From positions 1 through 64,000 of the forward strand of contig CAWEPQ010000001.1 of assembly GCA_963811055.1 (NCBI GenBank): a stretch of DNA of 64,000 bases. The letters are read 5' to 3'. This DNA comes from JACVRW01 sp963811055 (GTDB lineage: Bacteria; Actinomycetota; Thermoleophilia; Solirubrobacterales; Thermoleophilaceae). The first letter of the stretch is position 1. Every line of letters starts with the position of its first letter. A program made the position numbers and the translations under genes. The notes beneath the pieces are model-generated. The model made no database searches, was not told the DNA's origin, and saw nothing but the letters and a program-made list of their open reading frames with translations. This document shows positions 24,317-33,315 of this stretch, one piece after another.

Positions 24317-24351
24317 CATATTTAAACTCTCCGTTAATTAGCTAGCTCGTT
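24317..24351. promoter_or_regulatory. AT-rich ArsR promoter/operator
   Basis: A 35-base AT-rich pocket directly before the ArsR start stands out in a region near 70% GC. It contains AGCTAGCT (24340-24347), a perfect palindrome, within TTAATTAGCTAGCTCGTTA. ArsR proteins bind such imperfect AT-rich repeats over their own start. The rest of the 24064-24351 gap shows no gene. Confidence 0.5.
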
Positions 24352-24687
24352 ATGTACCCGCCCGACCAGCTCAGCCTCACCTTCGCCGCGCTCGCCGATC
24401 CCACCCGCCGGTCGATCCTGGCCCGCCTCGCGGAGGGCGACGCGACCGTGAACGAGCTCGCTGAGCCTTTCCCGGTGAGCCTGCCCGCGATCTCGCGGCA
24501 TCTCAAGGTGCTCGAGCGTGCGGGACTGATCGTCCGTAGCCGGGAGGCTCAGTGGCGGCCCGCTCATCTGCAGGCCGACCCCCTCGACGAGGCGGTGGAC
24601 TGGGTGCAGTCGCGCAAGCGGACGTGGGAGACCCGGATGAACCGACTTGAAGGGCACCTGCGCATAAAAGGAGACCAGGATGAGTGA
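24352..24687 (+). CDS. ArsR-family regulator
   Basis: This 111-residue winged-helix repressor reads LSLTFAALADPTRRSILARL at the start of the DNA-binding domain, and the recognition helix is PVSLPAISRHLKVLERAGL. There is no cysteine metal site of the arsenic-sensing kind, so it belongs to the metal-independent group that commonly precedes AHSA1 proteins. Its stop overlaps the next gene by 8 bases, so the two are coupled. Confidence 0.92.
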   Translation: MYPPDQLSLTFAALADPTRRSILARLAEGDATVNELAEPFPVSLPAISRHLKVLERAGLIVRSREAQWRPAHLQADPLDEAVDWVQSRKRTWETRMNRLEGHLRIKGDQDE

Positions 24688-25144
24688 CCCGACCCCCGCG
24701 GCAGCCGACGGTCAGAACGTGCTGATCACGCGCATCTTCGACGCACCGCGCGAGCGCGTGTTCAATGCTTGGACCAACCCCGACGAGTTGGCGGCGTGGT
24801 ACGGACCCGAGCACGTCGACACGCCGCGCGAGCGGATCCACATCGACCTGCGCGTAGGCGGCCGCTACGAGCTCACGATGGTCCAGCGCCGCGGCAAGGG
24901 CGAGTTCGCGATCGGCTACGAGATCGTCGAGCTGGTGGAACCGGAGCTGATCGTTCTGCGCTCGGACCCGATGCCGGAGATCGGCATGCGCGAGCCCACC
25001 GTCCTGCGCGTGGAGTTCCACGACCACGGCGCCAAGACGCGCATGACGCTCAGCGAAGGCCCCTACCCGCCGGCGGGTCGCGGCCACGCCGAGGTTGGCT
25101 ACAACGCCGCCTTCGACAAGCTCGCGACGCTCGTCGCCGGGTAG
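24680..25144 (+). CDS. AHSA1/SRPBCC-domain protein
   Basis: This 154-residue protein has the AHSA1 pattern: ITRIFDAPRERVFNAWTNPD, LAAWYGPEHVDTP, LRVGGRYELTM and GYNAAFDKLATLVAG. ArsR-AHSA1 pairs are widespread in actinobacteria; the SRPBCC partner is a small ligand-binding protein of unknown ligand. The ATG lies inside the ArsR gene with an AAAGGAG site eight bases upstream. It ends three bases before the convergent TfoX-like stop. Confidence 0.9.
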   Translation: MSDPTPAAADGQNVLITRIFDAPRERVFNAWTNPDELAAWYGPEHVDTPRERIHIDLRVGGRYELTMVQRRGKGEFAIGYEIVELVEPELIVLRSDPMPEIGMREPTVLRVEFHDHGAKTRMTLSEGPYPPAGRGHAEVGYNAAFDKLATLVAG

Positions 25145-25147
25145 CGG

Positions 25148-25480
25148 CTACCGCTTCGGAGGGAGCGTCGCGGCGAAGCCGAGCGCGCGCTCGACCCACC
25201 CGGCGAGCGCTTCGTCGTCGGGGAACCCGGGCGGTTCGACGATGACCATGCTCTTCATCGGCCGGCCGGTGAAGTCCATCAGGCGGGTGTTGGGCTCGTC
25301 CAGCGCGGCGTCTGCCAGCTCCGGCCCGAGTCGCAACATCAACTCGTCGCCCATCACACCGCAGACCATGTTGCCGTAGCGGAGAACCGCCAGGCCACCG
25401 AACATCTGCTGCTCCGAGATACCCTCGGCATCGCCCAGGGCTTCCCGGACGCGCGACGCGAGGTGCTCGTCGTAAGCCAT
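25148..25480 (-). CDS. TfoX N-terminal domain protein
   Basis: This 110-residue protein starts MAYDEHLASRVREALGDAEG and carries the TfoX_N core SEQQMFGGLAVLRYGNMVCG, then ELMLRLGPELADAAL and MDFTGRPMKSMVIV. In Haemophilus, TfoX promotes competence; small stand-alone TfoX_N proteins in actinobacteria have no known role. Its start is 20 bases after the CBS gene's stop, so it is probably the last gene of the carrier operon. Confidence 0.85.
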   Translation of the reverse strand: MAYDEHLASRVREALGDAEGISEQQMFGGLAVLRYGNMVCGVMGDELMLRLGPELADAALDEPNTRLMDFTGRPMKSMVIVEPPGFPDDEALAGWVERALGFAATLPPKR

Positions 25481-25500
25481 CCACGCCAGTGTGACGAGGC

Positions 25501-25962
25501 CTAGCTCGAGATGAATCTTCGTGCGATCTGCCGGAAGAAGTCGGCCCTGGTGGCCACGCCGACGAGCCGCTCTCCCTCGACGACCGGAACGATCAACACG
25601 CGGTGGTGCAGGAAGATCTCCACCAGCTGGAGGTCCGAGAAGTCCGTGCCGACCTCCACGTGCTCGGTGTTCATGTGGGCACCCACGGCCTCGTTCCGGC
25701 ACGTCGCTCGCCGCTCGACGGCGTCGTCGAGGGTCTTGGGCACGAAAGCTGCATACCCCAACTGACCCACGTAGCCGGGGAACAGCGCGGCCATGAACTC
25801 GCGCTCGCCAAAGATGCCTCTCAGACGACCACCCGAGTCGGTCACCGGGAGAGCCGGAAGCCCGCTGTCGAGCATCGAGCGAACCGCGTCCTCGACAGTG
25901 TCGCTCTCGAGGAGTCGCGGAGCTTCCCGGACGATCTCGCCAGCCAACTGACGCGAGTTCAT
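25501..25962 (-). CDS. CBS-pair regulatory protein
   Basis: This 153-residue protein has two CBS motifs: VEDAVRSMLDSGLPALPVTD with GRLRGIFGEREFM, and a second ending HHRVLIVPVVEGERLVGVAT. CBS pairs bind adenosine ligands (AMP, ATP, c-di-AMP) and gate transporters or enzymes. The ATG overlaps the carrier stop by one base (TGATG), so it is translationally coupled to the ArsB/NhaD-like protein and is a natural candidate for its regulator. Confidence 0.88.
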   Translation of the reverse strand: MNSRQLAGEIVREAPRLLESDTVEDAVRSMLDSGLPALPVTDSGGRLRGIFGEREFMAALFPGYVGQLGYAAFVPKTLDDAVERRATCRNEAVGAHMNTEHVEVGTDFSDLQLVEIFLHHRVLIVPVVEGERLVGVATRADFFRQIARRFISS

Positions 25963-27218
25963 CACAGGTAGCGGATGGCGATGTAGGCGGTGGCGAGCGA
26001 CATCGAGATCAGCGTGGCGGGGATTCCTGCCTTGAGGAACTCGACGAAGCCGATCGGGCGCCCGGCGCGGGCGGCCATCCCTGAGGCGGCGACGTTGGCG
26101 GCGGCGGCGATGATGGTCGCGTTGCCCCCGAAGCATGCTCCGAGCGCGAGCGCCCACCAGTAGGCGTCATCGCCACCGTTGCCTTCCTGGAGCTGTTCGA
26201 CGACGGGGATCATGGTTGTGGTGAAAGGGATGTTGTCGACCACGGCGGAGCCGAGCACGGATACCCAGGCGATCCCGAAGAGCTCGGCGGTTCGGTTGCC
26301 ATCGGTGACCGAGGCGATCCCATCGGCTACCTCGCCAATGGCGCCGGTCTCCTCGAGCGCGCCGACCATCACGAACAGGCCGAGGAAGAAGAAGAGGGTG
26401 GGCCACTCGATGCCCGCCAACGCTCCATCGATCGATTGACGCGTCGTGAGCAGCATCACGGACGCGCCGGCGAGCGCCACGGTCGCGGGCTCGAGGCCGA
26501 GTGCCTTGTGAAAGAAGAAGACGACGATGGTGAGGACCAGCACGGGGACCGTCCTCTGCAACTCGTCGGTGTTCTCGATCGAGCGGCGAGCGTCGAGCTC
26601 CATCACGCGGGCGCGCGCCTCCGGCTCGATTTGGAGGCGGGGTCGGTACGCCAGATAGAGGACGCCGGTCACGACGAGAAAGCTGATCAGTGCGATCGGC
26701 GCCAGGTTCGAGATGAACGCCATGAACGAGAGATCGGTGGCGCCGGCGATGATGATGTTGGGTGGGTCGCCGATCAGCGTGGCGGTGCCGCCGATGTTCG
26801 AGGCGATGATTTCGATGATCACGAGTGGCACCGGGTCGATATCGAGGGCGTCTGCCAGCAGGAACGTGATCGGGACCATCAGGAGCACGGTCGTGAGGTT
26901 GTCGAGGAAGGCCGACAGGAGCGCCGTCGTCGCGGCGAGCGATGCGACGACCGCGAGCGGCCTCCCACGCGAGAGCTGGCCGGCCCGGATCGCCATCCAC
27001 GTATAGACGCCGGTCGTCTCCGTCAGCTTGACCATGACCATCATCCCGACGAGCAGCCCGATCGTGTTGAAGTCGATCGAGGCGATCGCGTGCTCCTGGT
27101 CGACGACCTGTGTGACCACCATGAGGCCGGCGCCCAGCAGCGCGATCTTCGTGCGATTGAAGCGCTCGCTGGCGATCGCAGCGAGAGCGCCCACGAAGAC
27201 CAGAACCGCCCAGGCCAT
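25962..27218 (-). CDS. ArsB/NhaD-family ion transporter
   Basis: This 418-residue membrane protein has about 11-12 helices of the ion-transporter superfamily. It carries the paired hairpin motifs SAFLDNLTTVLLMVPITF and IIASNIGGTATLIGDPPN in the first half, and VVDNIPFTTTMIPVV and ALGACFGGNATIIAAAANV in the second. This is the arrangement of ArsB/NhaD carriers (Na+/H+ or anion). Cargo cannot be decided from sequence; the neighbouring NhaA and CBS genes favour Na+/pH homeostasis. It is flanked by one-base TGATG overlaps. Confidence 0.9.
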   Translation of the reverse strand: MAWAVLVFVGALAAIASERFNRTKIALLGAGLMVVTQVVDQEHAIASIDFNTIGLLVGMMVMVKLTETTGVYTWMAIRAGQLSRGRPLAVVASLAATTALLSAFLDNLTTVLLMVPITFLLADALDIDPVPLVIIEIIASNIGGTATLIGDPPNIIIAGATDLSFMAFISNLAPIALISFLVVTGVLYLAYRPRLQIEPEARARVMELDARRSIENTDELQRTVPVLVLTIVVFFFHKALGLEPATVALAGASVMLLTTRQSIDGALAGIEWPTLFFFLGLFVMVGALEETGAIGEVADGIASVTDGNRTAELFGIAWVSVLGSAVVDNIPFTTTMIPVVEQLQEGNGGDDAYWWALALGACFGGNATIIAAAANVAASGMAARAGRPIGFVEFLKAGIPATLISMSLATAYIAIRYL

Positions 27219-27535
27219 CAGCGCTCCTCACGCCAGGCCTCGCGCGGCACCGCGACCGATGGACGCATCCCGAGCAGCCGCAGATCGCCGAGCAGCGAAG
27301 CACAGACCTCGTCGCGGACGATCGATGTCGGATCGGCGCCCTCGTCAAGCTCGAGTTCGAGCAGCCAATCGAACGCCCCCTCCCAGCGGCCGCCAGGCGC
27401 GCCGAGGCGGGAAACCACGACAGTTCGCACTCCGCTGATACCGATCAGGTTGGAGGCCTGTTCCTGCAACCACGCCCTGGCCTCCTCGGCTTTGAGGTGG
27501 TGGGGACGCCGGACCGTGAGCATCATGCGAGCCAC
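27218..27535 (-). CDS. small conserved hypothetical protein before the ion carrier
   Basis: This 105-residue soluble protein is coupled to the carrier by a TGATG overlap. It reads MLTVRRPHHLKAEEARAWLQ, then ISGVRTVVVSRLGAPG and FDWLLELELDEG, an alternating strand-helix order suggesting a ferredoxin-like (dimeric alpha/beta-barrel) fold. The start may be GTG 27535 or ATG 27526. A G-rich/C-rich motif lies about 40 bases upstream. The function is unknown. Confidence 0.65.
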   Translation of the reverse strand: MARMMLTVRRPHHLKAEEARAWLQEQASNLIGISGVRTVVVSRLGAPGGRWEGAFDWLLELELDEGADPTSIVRDEVCASLLGDLRLLGMRPSVAVPREAWREER

Positions 27536-27571
27536 CGCGAGAGCGTGTGTGATTCAGCCCGCCCCGTCCAT

Positions 27572-27589
27572 GGGGGGTCGCCCCCACCC
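27572..27589 (-). promoter_or_regulatory. stress-block motif, copy A
   Basis: On the minus strand this reads GGGTGGGGGCGACCCCCC, upstream of the hypothetical/ion-carrier/CBS/TfoX operon. It resembles copies before the Crp/Fnr gene (34696) and the UspA gene (39301), each built on GG(A/G)TGGG followed by a C run. It could be a binding site for one of the local NarL-type regulators, or here simply a hairpin. Confidence 0.4.
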
Positions 27590-27624
27590 GGCGTGGAGAT
27601 CGATACGTACGCCGCGCGGCTGGG

Positions 27625-28284
27625 CTAGGGCTCCACCAGGCCACGCCGGATGGCGTAGCGCGTGAGCTCCACCCTGTCGCGCATTCCGAGCTTCGACAGG
27701 ATGTTCTCGCGATGGCGATCGACGGTACGCCGGCTGATACCGAGCTGGGCCGCGATGCCATCACTGGTCCAAGCCTCGGCGATCAGCTTGACAACCTGGA
27801 GCTCGCGCGGGGTGAGCGGATCGGGCGAGTAGTCGTCGCCGGCTCGCATGCGCGCCAGGTAGTCGGCTACCAGCGCGCTGACCGCAGCCGGATACAGGAA
27901 CGGCTCGCCGCGCATCGTGGCGCGGCAGGCCTGCACCAGGTCTCGGTCCGCTGCCGTCTTCAGCACGTAGCCGGACGCCCCGGCCTTCAGAGCCTCGAAC
28001 AGGTACTGCTCGTTGTCATGCATCGACAGCATCAGCAACCTGAGCTCGGGGCGGCGGCGAGCCAGCTCCGCTGCCGCCTGCAGCCCCGTCATCCGCGGCA
28101 TCGCGACGTCAAGCACGGCGAGATCCATAGCCTGCGTGGCCGCCCGCTCGAGCGCCTCGACGCCGTCACCCGCCTCGGCCACGACCTCGAGGTCTGGCTC
28201 CGCGTCGAGCACCATCCGGAGGCCGCGGCGCACGACAGCGTGGTCATCGGCCAGCAGGACGCGCGTTGGGCGCATCCCGGTCAC
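27625..28284 (-). CDS. NarL/LuxR-type response regulator
   Basis: This 219-residue protein has an N-terminal receiver domain with acidic pocket LLADDHAVVRRG, phospho-acceptor Asp in DLAVLDVAMPRMTG (about residue 57) and Lys in SGYVLKTAAD. The C-terminal LuxR helix-turn-helix is PLTPRELQVVKLIAEAWTSD through ISRRTVDRHRENILSKLG. GTG 28284 overlaps the kinase stop (GTGA), so it is the cognate partner of the upstream kinase. It is closely similar to the regulator at 34028. Confidence 0.95.
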   Translation of the reverse strand: MTGMRPTRVLLADDHAVVRRGLRMVLDAEPDLEVVAEAGDGVEALERAATQAMDLAVLDVAMPRMTGLQAAAELARRRPELRLLMLSMHDNEQYLFEALKAGASGYVLKTAADRDLVQACRATMRGEPFLYPAAVSALVADYLARMRAGDDYSPDPLTPRELQVVKLIAEAWTSDGIAAQLGISRRTVDRHRENILSKLGMRDRVELTRYAIRRGLVEP

Positions 28285-29228
28285 ACGGAATCCGGTCGCA
28301 CGTCGAGGCGCACCTCAGTGCCGGTCCCGGGGATTGATTCGACCGAGAGCGCCGCCCCGATCATGAGGGCGCGCTCACGCATCCCGCGGATGCCGTCCCC
28401 GCCCACGCCATCCACGGCCTCGAAGCCACGGCCGTCGTCCCGGACGACGAGTTCCACGCCACCGTCCCGTTGCCGGAGGCTCAGCTCGAGCCGCCGCGCG
28501 CCCGCGTGTCGGGTCGCGTTCGTCAGCGCCTCCTGCGCGACCCTGTAGAGCACCAGCTCCTCGTCAGATGAGAGAACCGGGAGCTGCGTGGAAACCTCGC
28601 GGTCGACCTCCACTCGCGAATCGCGGCTCACCCTCCTTGCCAGCGCGCGCAGAGCAGTCGCGAGTCCCAGGTCGTCGAGCACCTCCGGCCGCACTCGCTG
28701 AGCTATCCGTCTCAGCTCCTCAGCGCTGGCCCTGATCTCTTCCCTCGCCCGTTCGATGGAGGCCGGGTCGCCCTCGCGGACGGCGGAATCGAGGTCGAGC
28801 ATCGCGACGGTCAGCATCTGACCCACCTCGTCGTGAAGTTCGCGCGCGATGCGGCGACGCTCGAGTGCCTCCGCCGCGAGTGCCCTGCGGGCGCTCTCCC
28901 GGCGCTCCGCCTCGAGACGGGCGAGCATCTCGTTGAACGCGACGGTCAGCTCCGCGATCTCAGCCGGCGCGTCCTGCGCCGGAAGGCGGGTACCCGGGCT
29001 GAGTGGATCAACCTTTTTCATGAAGTGAGTCAGCCGGACGAGCGGCCGGAGAATACGGCGCAGCAGGATGAGGTTGACCGCCAGAACGGCGACTAGGCCG
29101 CCGCACAGCACGACGGCTTCCGTGAGGACGACGGGAAAGCTCACGGTCGCCGGAGTGGCCACCAGGAGCGCCAACGCGGCGATCACGACCATTGCGTTGA
29201 CTGCAAAGACTCGCCAGAGAAGGGTCAC
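28281..29228 (-). CDS. membrane sensor histidine kinase (NarX/DesK class)
   Basis: This 315-residue kinase has two membrane helices near the N-terminus (VFAVNAMVVIAALALLVATP and a second around residues 35-60). A HAMP-like linker follows, then a HisKA_3 domain with phospho-acceptor RRIARELHDEVGQMLTVAML, and an ATPase domain with N-box QEALTNATRHAGA and G-box VRDDGRGFEAV. It has almost no extracytoplasmic loop, so it probably senses the membrane itself. GTG 29228 is preferred because the longer frame would run under the divergent NhaA start. It is a paralogue of the kinase at 37314. Confidence 0.92.
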   Translation of the reverse strand: MTLLWRVFAVNAMVVIAALALLVATPATVSFPVVLTEAVVLCGGLVAVLAVNLILLRRILRPLVRLTHFMKKVDPLSPGTRLPAQDAPAEIAELTVAFNEMLARLEAERRESARRALAAEALERRRIARELHDEVGQMLTVAMLDLDSAVREGDPASIERAREEIRASAEELRRIAQRVRPEVLDDLGLATALRALARRVSRDSRVEVDREVSTQLPVLSSDEELVLYRVAQEALTNATRHAGARRLELSLRQRDGGVELVVRDDGRGFEAVDGVGGDGIRGMRERALMIGAALSVESIPGTGTEVRLDVRPDSV

Positions 29229-29266
29229 GCGAGGCAAGCGTAGGCTGAGGCGACCGATCTCGCCCG

Positions 29267-30628
29267 ATGAATGATCCCTCCGACAAGCCCGGGTTGAAAG
29301 CACCCAGAGACTTCGCCCGCCCGTGGCTGCGCTCGGAGCGGGCCGTCCCGCGGCTTGTCATGCGCCCGCTGGAGCGTTTCCTGCAGCTCGAGTCGGGAAG
29401 CGCGGTCCTGCTCATGGGTGCGGCCGTGGCGGCCCTTGTGTGGGTCAACGTCGCCGCCGGCAGCTACGAGGACCTCTGGGGCACAGAGCTCCGGCTCGAC
29501 CTCGGCCCCCTCGAGCTCGAGGAGGATCTGAGGCACGCCGTCAACGATCTCCTGATGGCCATCTTCTTCTACGTCGTCGCCCTGGAGGTGAAGCGCGAGA
29601 TCCTGTTCGGCTCGCTGCGCGACCCGCGCTCCGCCGCGGTGCCGGTCGCCGCCGCATTCGGGACGATGATCGGCGCTGCGCTTACGTATGTGGCATTCAA
29701 CGTCGGTGACGGAGAACTGCGGGGATGGGCGATCCCGATCGCCACCGATATCGCGTTCGCGCTCGGTGTACTGGGCCTCGCCGGGCGGCGCGCTCCGCCC
29801 GAGCTGCGCGCCTTCCTGCTCACACTTGCGATCGTCGACGACCTCGGCACGATCGCCGTGATCGCGATCTTCTATTCATCCGGCCTGCAGGCCGCCTGGC
29901 TCGCCGCCGGCGTGGGAGCCCTGCTGTGCATCGTGATGCTCCAGCGGGTCCGGGTCCGCCTGCTCGTGCCCTATGCCTGCCTCGCCGCCGTGGTCTGGGT
30001 CGCCGCCTTCAAGGGCGGGATTCATCCGACCATCGCCGGGGTCGCACTCGGCTTCATCACCCCGGGAATTGCCTTCTACCCGCGCCGGCGAGCCAGCGAG
30101 GAAATCGCGAGGCAAATCAACGAGATCGCGGATTCGCCGGATAGGGAAGTGAGCGACACCACCATGCTGCACACCGCGCAACTCGCTCGCGAGACGGTCT
30201 CCCCTCTCACCAGGATGGAAGAGCAGCTCCATCCCTGGAGCGCCTACCTGATCCTTCCGCTGTTCGCGCTGGCCAACGCCGGTGTACCGATCTCGGCGAG
30301 CGGCATCGAGGAAGCGCTCACGGGCCCTGTCGGAGTGGGCATCGTGGTCGGCCTGGTCGTGGGAGCGCCGCTGGGCGGACTTCTGCTCGCCTGGCTGAGC
30401 GTGCGCGCCGGGGGTGGTCGTGTGCCGGACGGACTCGACTGGCCGGCTATCGGCGCGGTGGCGCCCCTGAAAGGCATCGGCTTCACGGTCGCGATCTTCA
30501 TCTCGCTGCTTGCCTTCGATGACCCGGCCCTGCAAGAGCAGGCGAAGCTCGCCATCCTCGTCGCGTCGGCCATCGCAGGTCTGATCGGTCTGAGCTGCCT
30601 CTATGCAAGGCACCGGCTGCTCAACTGA
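29267..30628 (+). CDS. nhaA: Na+/H+ antiporter NhaA
   Basis: This 453-residue inner-membrane antiporter exchanges Na+ or Li+ for protons. The family core is clear: VNDLLMAIFFYVVALEVKRE, GWAIPIATDIAFALGVLGLA (containing the ion-binding Asp pair with the next segment) and LTLAIVDDLGTIAVIAIFY. LKGIGFTVAIFISLLAF lies near the end. It is about 65 residues longer than E. coli NhaA, through an N-terminal extension and loop inserts, as is usual in actinobacteria. It is divergent from a two-component system by only 38 bases, suggesting joint control. Confidence 0.95.
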   Translation: MNDPSDKPGLKAPRDFARPWLRSERAVPRLVMRPLERFLQLESGSAVLLMGAAVAALVWVNVAAGSYEDLWGTELRLDLGPLELEEDLRHAVNDLLMAIFFYVVALEVKREILFGSLRDPRSAAVPVAAAFGTMIGAALTYVAFNVGDGELRGWAIPIATDIAFALGVLGLAGRRAPPELRAFLLTLAIVDDLGTIAVIAIFYSSGLQAAWLAAGVGALLCIVMLQRVRVRLLVPYACLAAVVWVAAFKGGIHPTIAGVALGFITPGIAFYPRRRASEEIARQINEIADSPDREVSDTTMLHTAQLARETVSPLTRMEEQLHPWSAYLILPLFALANAGVPISASGIEEALTGPVGVGIVVGLVVGAPLGGLLLAWLSVRAGGGRVPDGLDWPAIGAVAPLKGIGFTVAIFISLLAFDDPALQEQAKLAILVASAIAGLIGLSCLYARHRLLN

Positions 30629-30647
30629 GCGGGCAGATGCCGCCCGG

Positions 30648-31338
30648 CTAGACGCGCTCGGTGTCCCGGCGGTAGGCAGCCCGCGCAACCAGCGCCAAGA
30701 CGATGGTCCAGACAGCGATCACGGCCCATCCCAAGGCTGTCCATCCGTGCCCGCCAAGCGCCACGTGACTTGCCTGGACGAGCCAATACGAGGGCAGGAA
30801 CTGCGCGATGTCGTGCAGAAAGCTCCCCGCGCCGAGCGGGAACCACGTGCCGCTCACGAGCGCCAGGAGCGAGACAACGCCGCCGGTGGCCGGGCCGATC
30901 ACGTCTGCTGTCAGAAGATGCCCGAGCAAGGTGCCGAGGGCCGCGAAGGGCAGCAACCCGACCAGGATCAGGCCGGTCATCTGGAGCCACTGCAAGGGGG
31001 GCAGGCTGACGCCGAGAGAAACGCCGCAGAGGTAGAGCACCGTGACGGTCAGGACGGCCATCGCGTAGCCGGTCAGGATCTTCGCCCGGAAGTACGCCCC
31101 CGCGGACATCGGGGTGATGCGCAACTGACGCGTCCATCCGTCGGTGCGCTCTGTGGCGATTCGCGCACCGCTCGAGATGAGCGCCGTCATCGCCCCGAAG
31201 GAGACGAGCCCGACCATGTAGTAGAGCGGCAGGGATATTCCGCTGCCGGCAAAGTCGTGCTCGTTGCGGTTGGGCGTCGCGATCGCCAAGTACAGGCGCG
31301 CGCAGGAGCTCGAAGCGGGTGTAGCCGAGAGCGTTCAC
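30648..31338 (-). pseudogene. ABC-2 permease with frame break and missing first membrane helix
   Basis: From GTG 31338, which overlaps the ATPase stop (GTGA), the expected start of an ABC-2 permease reads VNALGYTRFELLRA. The frame then breaks in a CGCGCGC run near 31300. The body resumes in another frame as LYLAIATPNRNEHDFAGSG and runs normally (SGARIATERTDGWTRQLRIT, SGTWFPLGAGSFLHDIAQFL) to 30648. Relatives have about 20 more residues, the first membrane helix, between the two parts, so roughly 60 bases appear lost as well. Translation from TTG 31289 could make an N-truncated protein of about 214 residues. Confidence 0.75.
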
Positions 31339-32279
31339 AGCACGTCGAGCGCGCCGGCGGGCTCAGCCCGAGGCTTGGTCAGCTCGAGGAAGGCCTCCTC
31401 CAGCCCGGCGCTGGCGATCTCGACATCCCGTGCCTCGGGGTGGGCGTCGAGTAGCGCTCGAATCGCGGCGTCTGAGTCGCAGCCGCTCAAGACAACTGCC
31501 TCGCCGCGGCGGTCGACGCGGACGACTCCGGGCAGGGCGGCCAAAGGCTCCAGCTCGCACGCGCCGAGCGTCGCACGGATATTGCGGCGGCCTTCCCGAG
31601 CGCGAATTTCGGACGCCGGGCCATCAGCCACCACCCGACCGTACGCCAGCAGCACCACCCTGTCGGCGTAGGCATCGGCCTCCTCCAGGTAGTGGGTCGC
31701 AAAGATCACGGTTCTTCCGCGGGCAGCGAACCCGCGCATCGACTCCCAGAAACCACGACGACTCTCGACGTCGAGTCCTACTGTCGGCTCGTCGAGTACC
31801 AGCACGTCGGGATTCGAGGCAAGCGCGAGGGCGAAACGCGTGCGCTGTGCCTGGCCACCCGAGAGCTTCTGGGTGCGGCGGCCGGCGATCTCTCGGATGC
31901 CCGCGAGCTCGAGCGCCTCGTCGACCTCCAGTGGGTCGGGGTAGAGGGAAGCGACCATTGCGACCAGCTCTCGAGCGGACACGTCGCGGATGAGCGCACC
32001 GGCCTGGAGCATCGCCCCCACCAGGCCGGCTTCCACCGCCTCGCGCGGTGGCCTGCCGATCAGGGAGACGCGCCCCCGGTCCGGTCTCGTCAGCCCCAGC
32101 AGCAGGTCGAGGGAGGTCGACTTGCCTGCCCCGTTGGGGCCGAGAAGGGCGACTGTCTCCCCGGCTGCGGCCGACACGTCTATCCCCCGTATCGCGTGCA
32201 CTGCGGCCTTCGCTGTGCGAAACGTTTTGGCCACACCCTGGAGCTCGACGGCTGCGGGCGACTCGTGGAAAAAGCCCAT
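31335..32279 (-). CDS. ABC-2 exporter ATPase
   Basis: This 314-residue ATPase has Walker A GPNGAGKST (about residue 48), signature LSGGQAQRTRFALAL, Walker B VLVLDEPTVGLD and switch ATHYLEEADAY. The C-terminal domain contains a PGVVRVDRRGEAVVLSG strand pair. It is of the YfiL/NatA-like kind that works with one ABC-2 permease and is often governed by DesK/DesR-type systems (family knowledge). Its only partner here is the frame-broken permease, so the exporter may be inactive or use another permease. Confidence 0.9.
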   Translation of the reverse strand: MGFFHESPAAVELQGVAKTFRTAKAAVHAIRGIDVSAAAGETVALLGPNGAGKSTSLDLLLGLTRPDRGRVSLIGRPPREAVEAGLVGAMLQAGALIRDVSARELVAMVASLYPDPLEVDEALELAGIREIAGRRTQKLSGGQAQRTRFALALASNPDVLVLDEPTVGLDVESRRGFWESMRGFAARGRTVIFATHYLEEADAYADRVVLLAYGRVVADGPASEIRAREGRRNIRATLGACELEPLAALPGVVRVDRRGEAVVLSGCDSDAAIRALLDAHPEARDVEIASAGLEEAFLELTKPRAEPAGALDVL

Positions 32280-32475
32280 CTGAGATGTGTACCGCGGTGG
32301 CGCCGCACGCCAACCCCGGCGTGGCGACTCGTGTCGTCCAGGTGACAGGGATCGAGAACGGGCGACCAGGATCCCGCCTCCCGGCGAGCTACGTCAGCGG
32401 GCTGACAGGCCAGCGCATCAAGCCGAACGCCCGCGGTATCCGTGGGACGAGTCCAAATCCCACCCAGGAGGATCG

Positions 32476-33288
32476 ATGCGACGGATCTTGACCGCGGCCA
32501 TCGCCGCAACAGCACTGCTCTCGCTGACCGGCGTGGCGCTGGCCGCCAACCTCTACACGGTCGACGGGAGCTCGAAGCCGAAGGGCAAGGGCTCCAAGAA
32601 GAAGCCGCGGCCAATCGCCTTGAAGTTCGACTTCCAGGTCGAGAGCGACAACCCGGCGGTGCGGGGCACACCCATCGAGACGTTCGCGATCGGGTCGGAG
32701 GGCCTTGTCACGTACCCGGAGCGCTTCCCAAGCTGCACATTCGCGCAGGCCAACCGGAACAGCGGCCCCGCTCGCGCGTGCAGGAAGGCCAAGGTCGGCT
32801 CCGGGCTGGTGCAGAATCTCGTCGGTCCCGCTGCCTCGCCGAGCGTGAAGATCTTCTGCAACCTCAAGCTGAGGCTCTACAACATCCGCGGGGTTGGCAG
32901 GCACGGGGGCATGGCGATCCGGTTGGATGGCGATCCCAGGGAGCCGGCACTCCAGACTCCGAACGACCGCACGATCAACTGCCCGACCGCCGTCCACGGA
33001 GCGATCAAGGCGAAGTTCGTACCGAGGCGTATCGCGGGTGTGGCCGCCGACGAGCTGCGCTTCTCAGTGCCCTCGGAGCTGTTGCACCCGTCTGGACTCG
33101 ACACCACGGTGCGCAACACGATCTCCAAGATCGCCAAGAAGGTCCGCAAGAAGCGGATCCGCGGCAAGCAGCGAAAGGTCGGCTACTACAGCTCGGTCGG
33201 TTGCAAGGGCCGCAAGCGCACCGTCCGCGCGACGTTCACGGATGAGCTGGGCAACAAGTTCACAGCCACGAGGGCGAGGCGCTGCTAG
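32476..33288 (+). CDS. secreted protein of unknown function
   Basis: This 270-residue exported protein has signal peptide MRRILTAAIAATALLSLTGV ending ALAAN, after a textbook AGGAGG site. The mature part is rich in Lys/Arg (KGKGSKKKPRP) with a predicted all-beta body. It contains cysteines in FPSCTFAQ, RACRKAKVG, IFCNLKL, INCPTAV and VGCKGRK, probably disulfide-bonded. This architecture recurs in Solirubrobacterales secretomes, as far as I recognise, with no assigned role. A strong terminator follows. Confidence 0.8.
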   Translation: MRRILTAAIAATALLSLTGVALAANLYTVDGSSKPKGKGSKKKPRPIALKFDFQVESDNPAVRGTPIETFAIGSEGLVTYPERFPSCTFAQANRNSGPARACRKAKVGSGLVQNLVGPAASPSVKIFCNLKLRLYNIRGVGRHGGMAIRLDGDPREPALQTPNDRTINCPTAVHGAIKAKFVPRRIAGVAADELRFSVPSELLHPSGLDTTVRNTISKIAKKVRKKRIRGKQRKVGYYSSVGCKGRKRTVRATFTDELGNKFTATRARRC

Positions 33289-33315
33289 CGGCGCAGGGAA
33301 CGGTCGATGGGTGAG

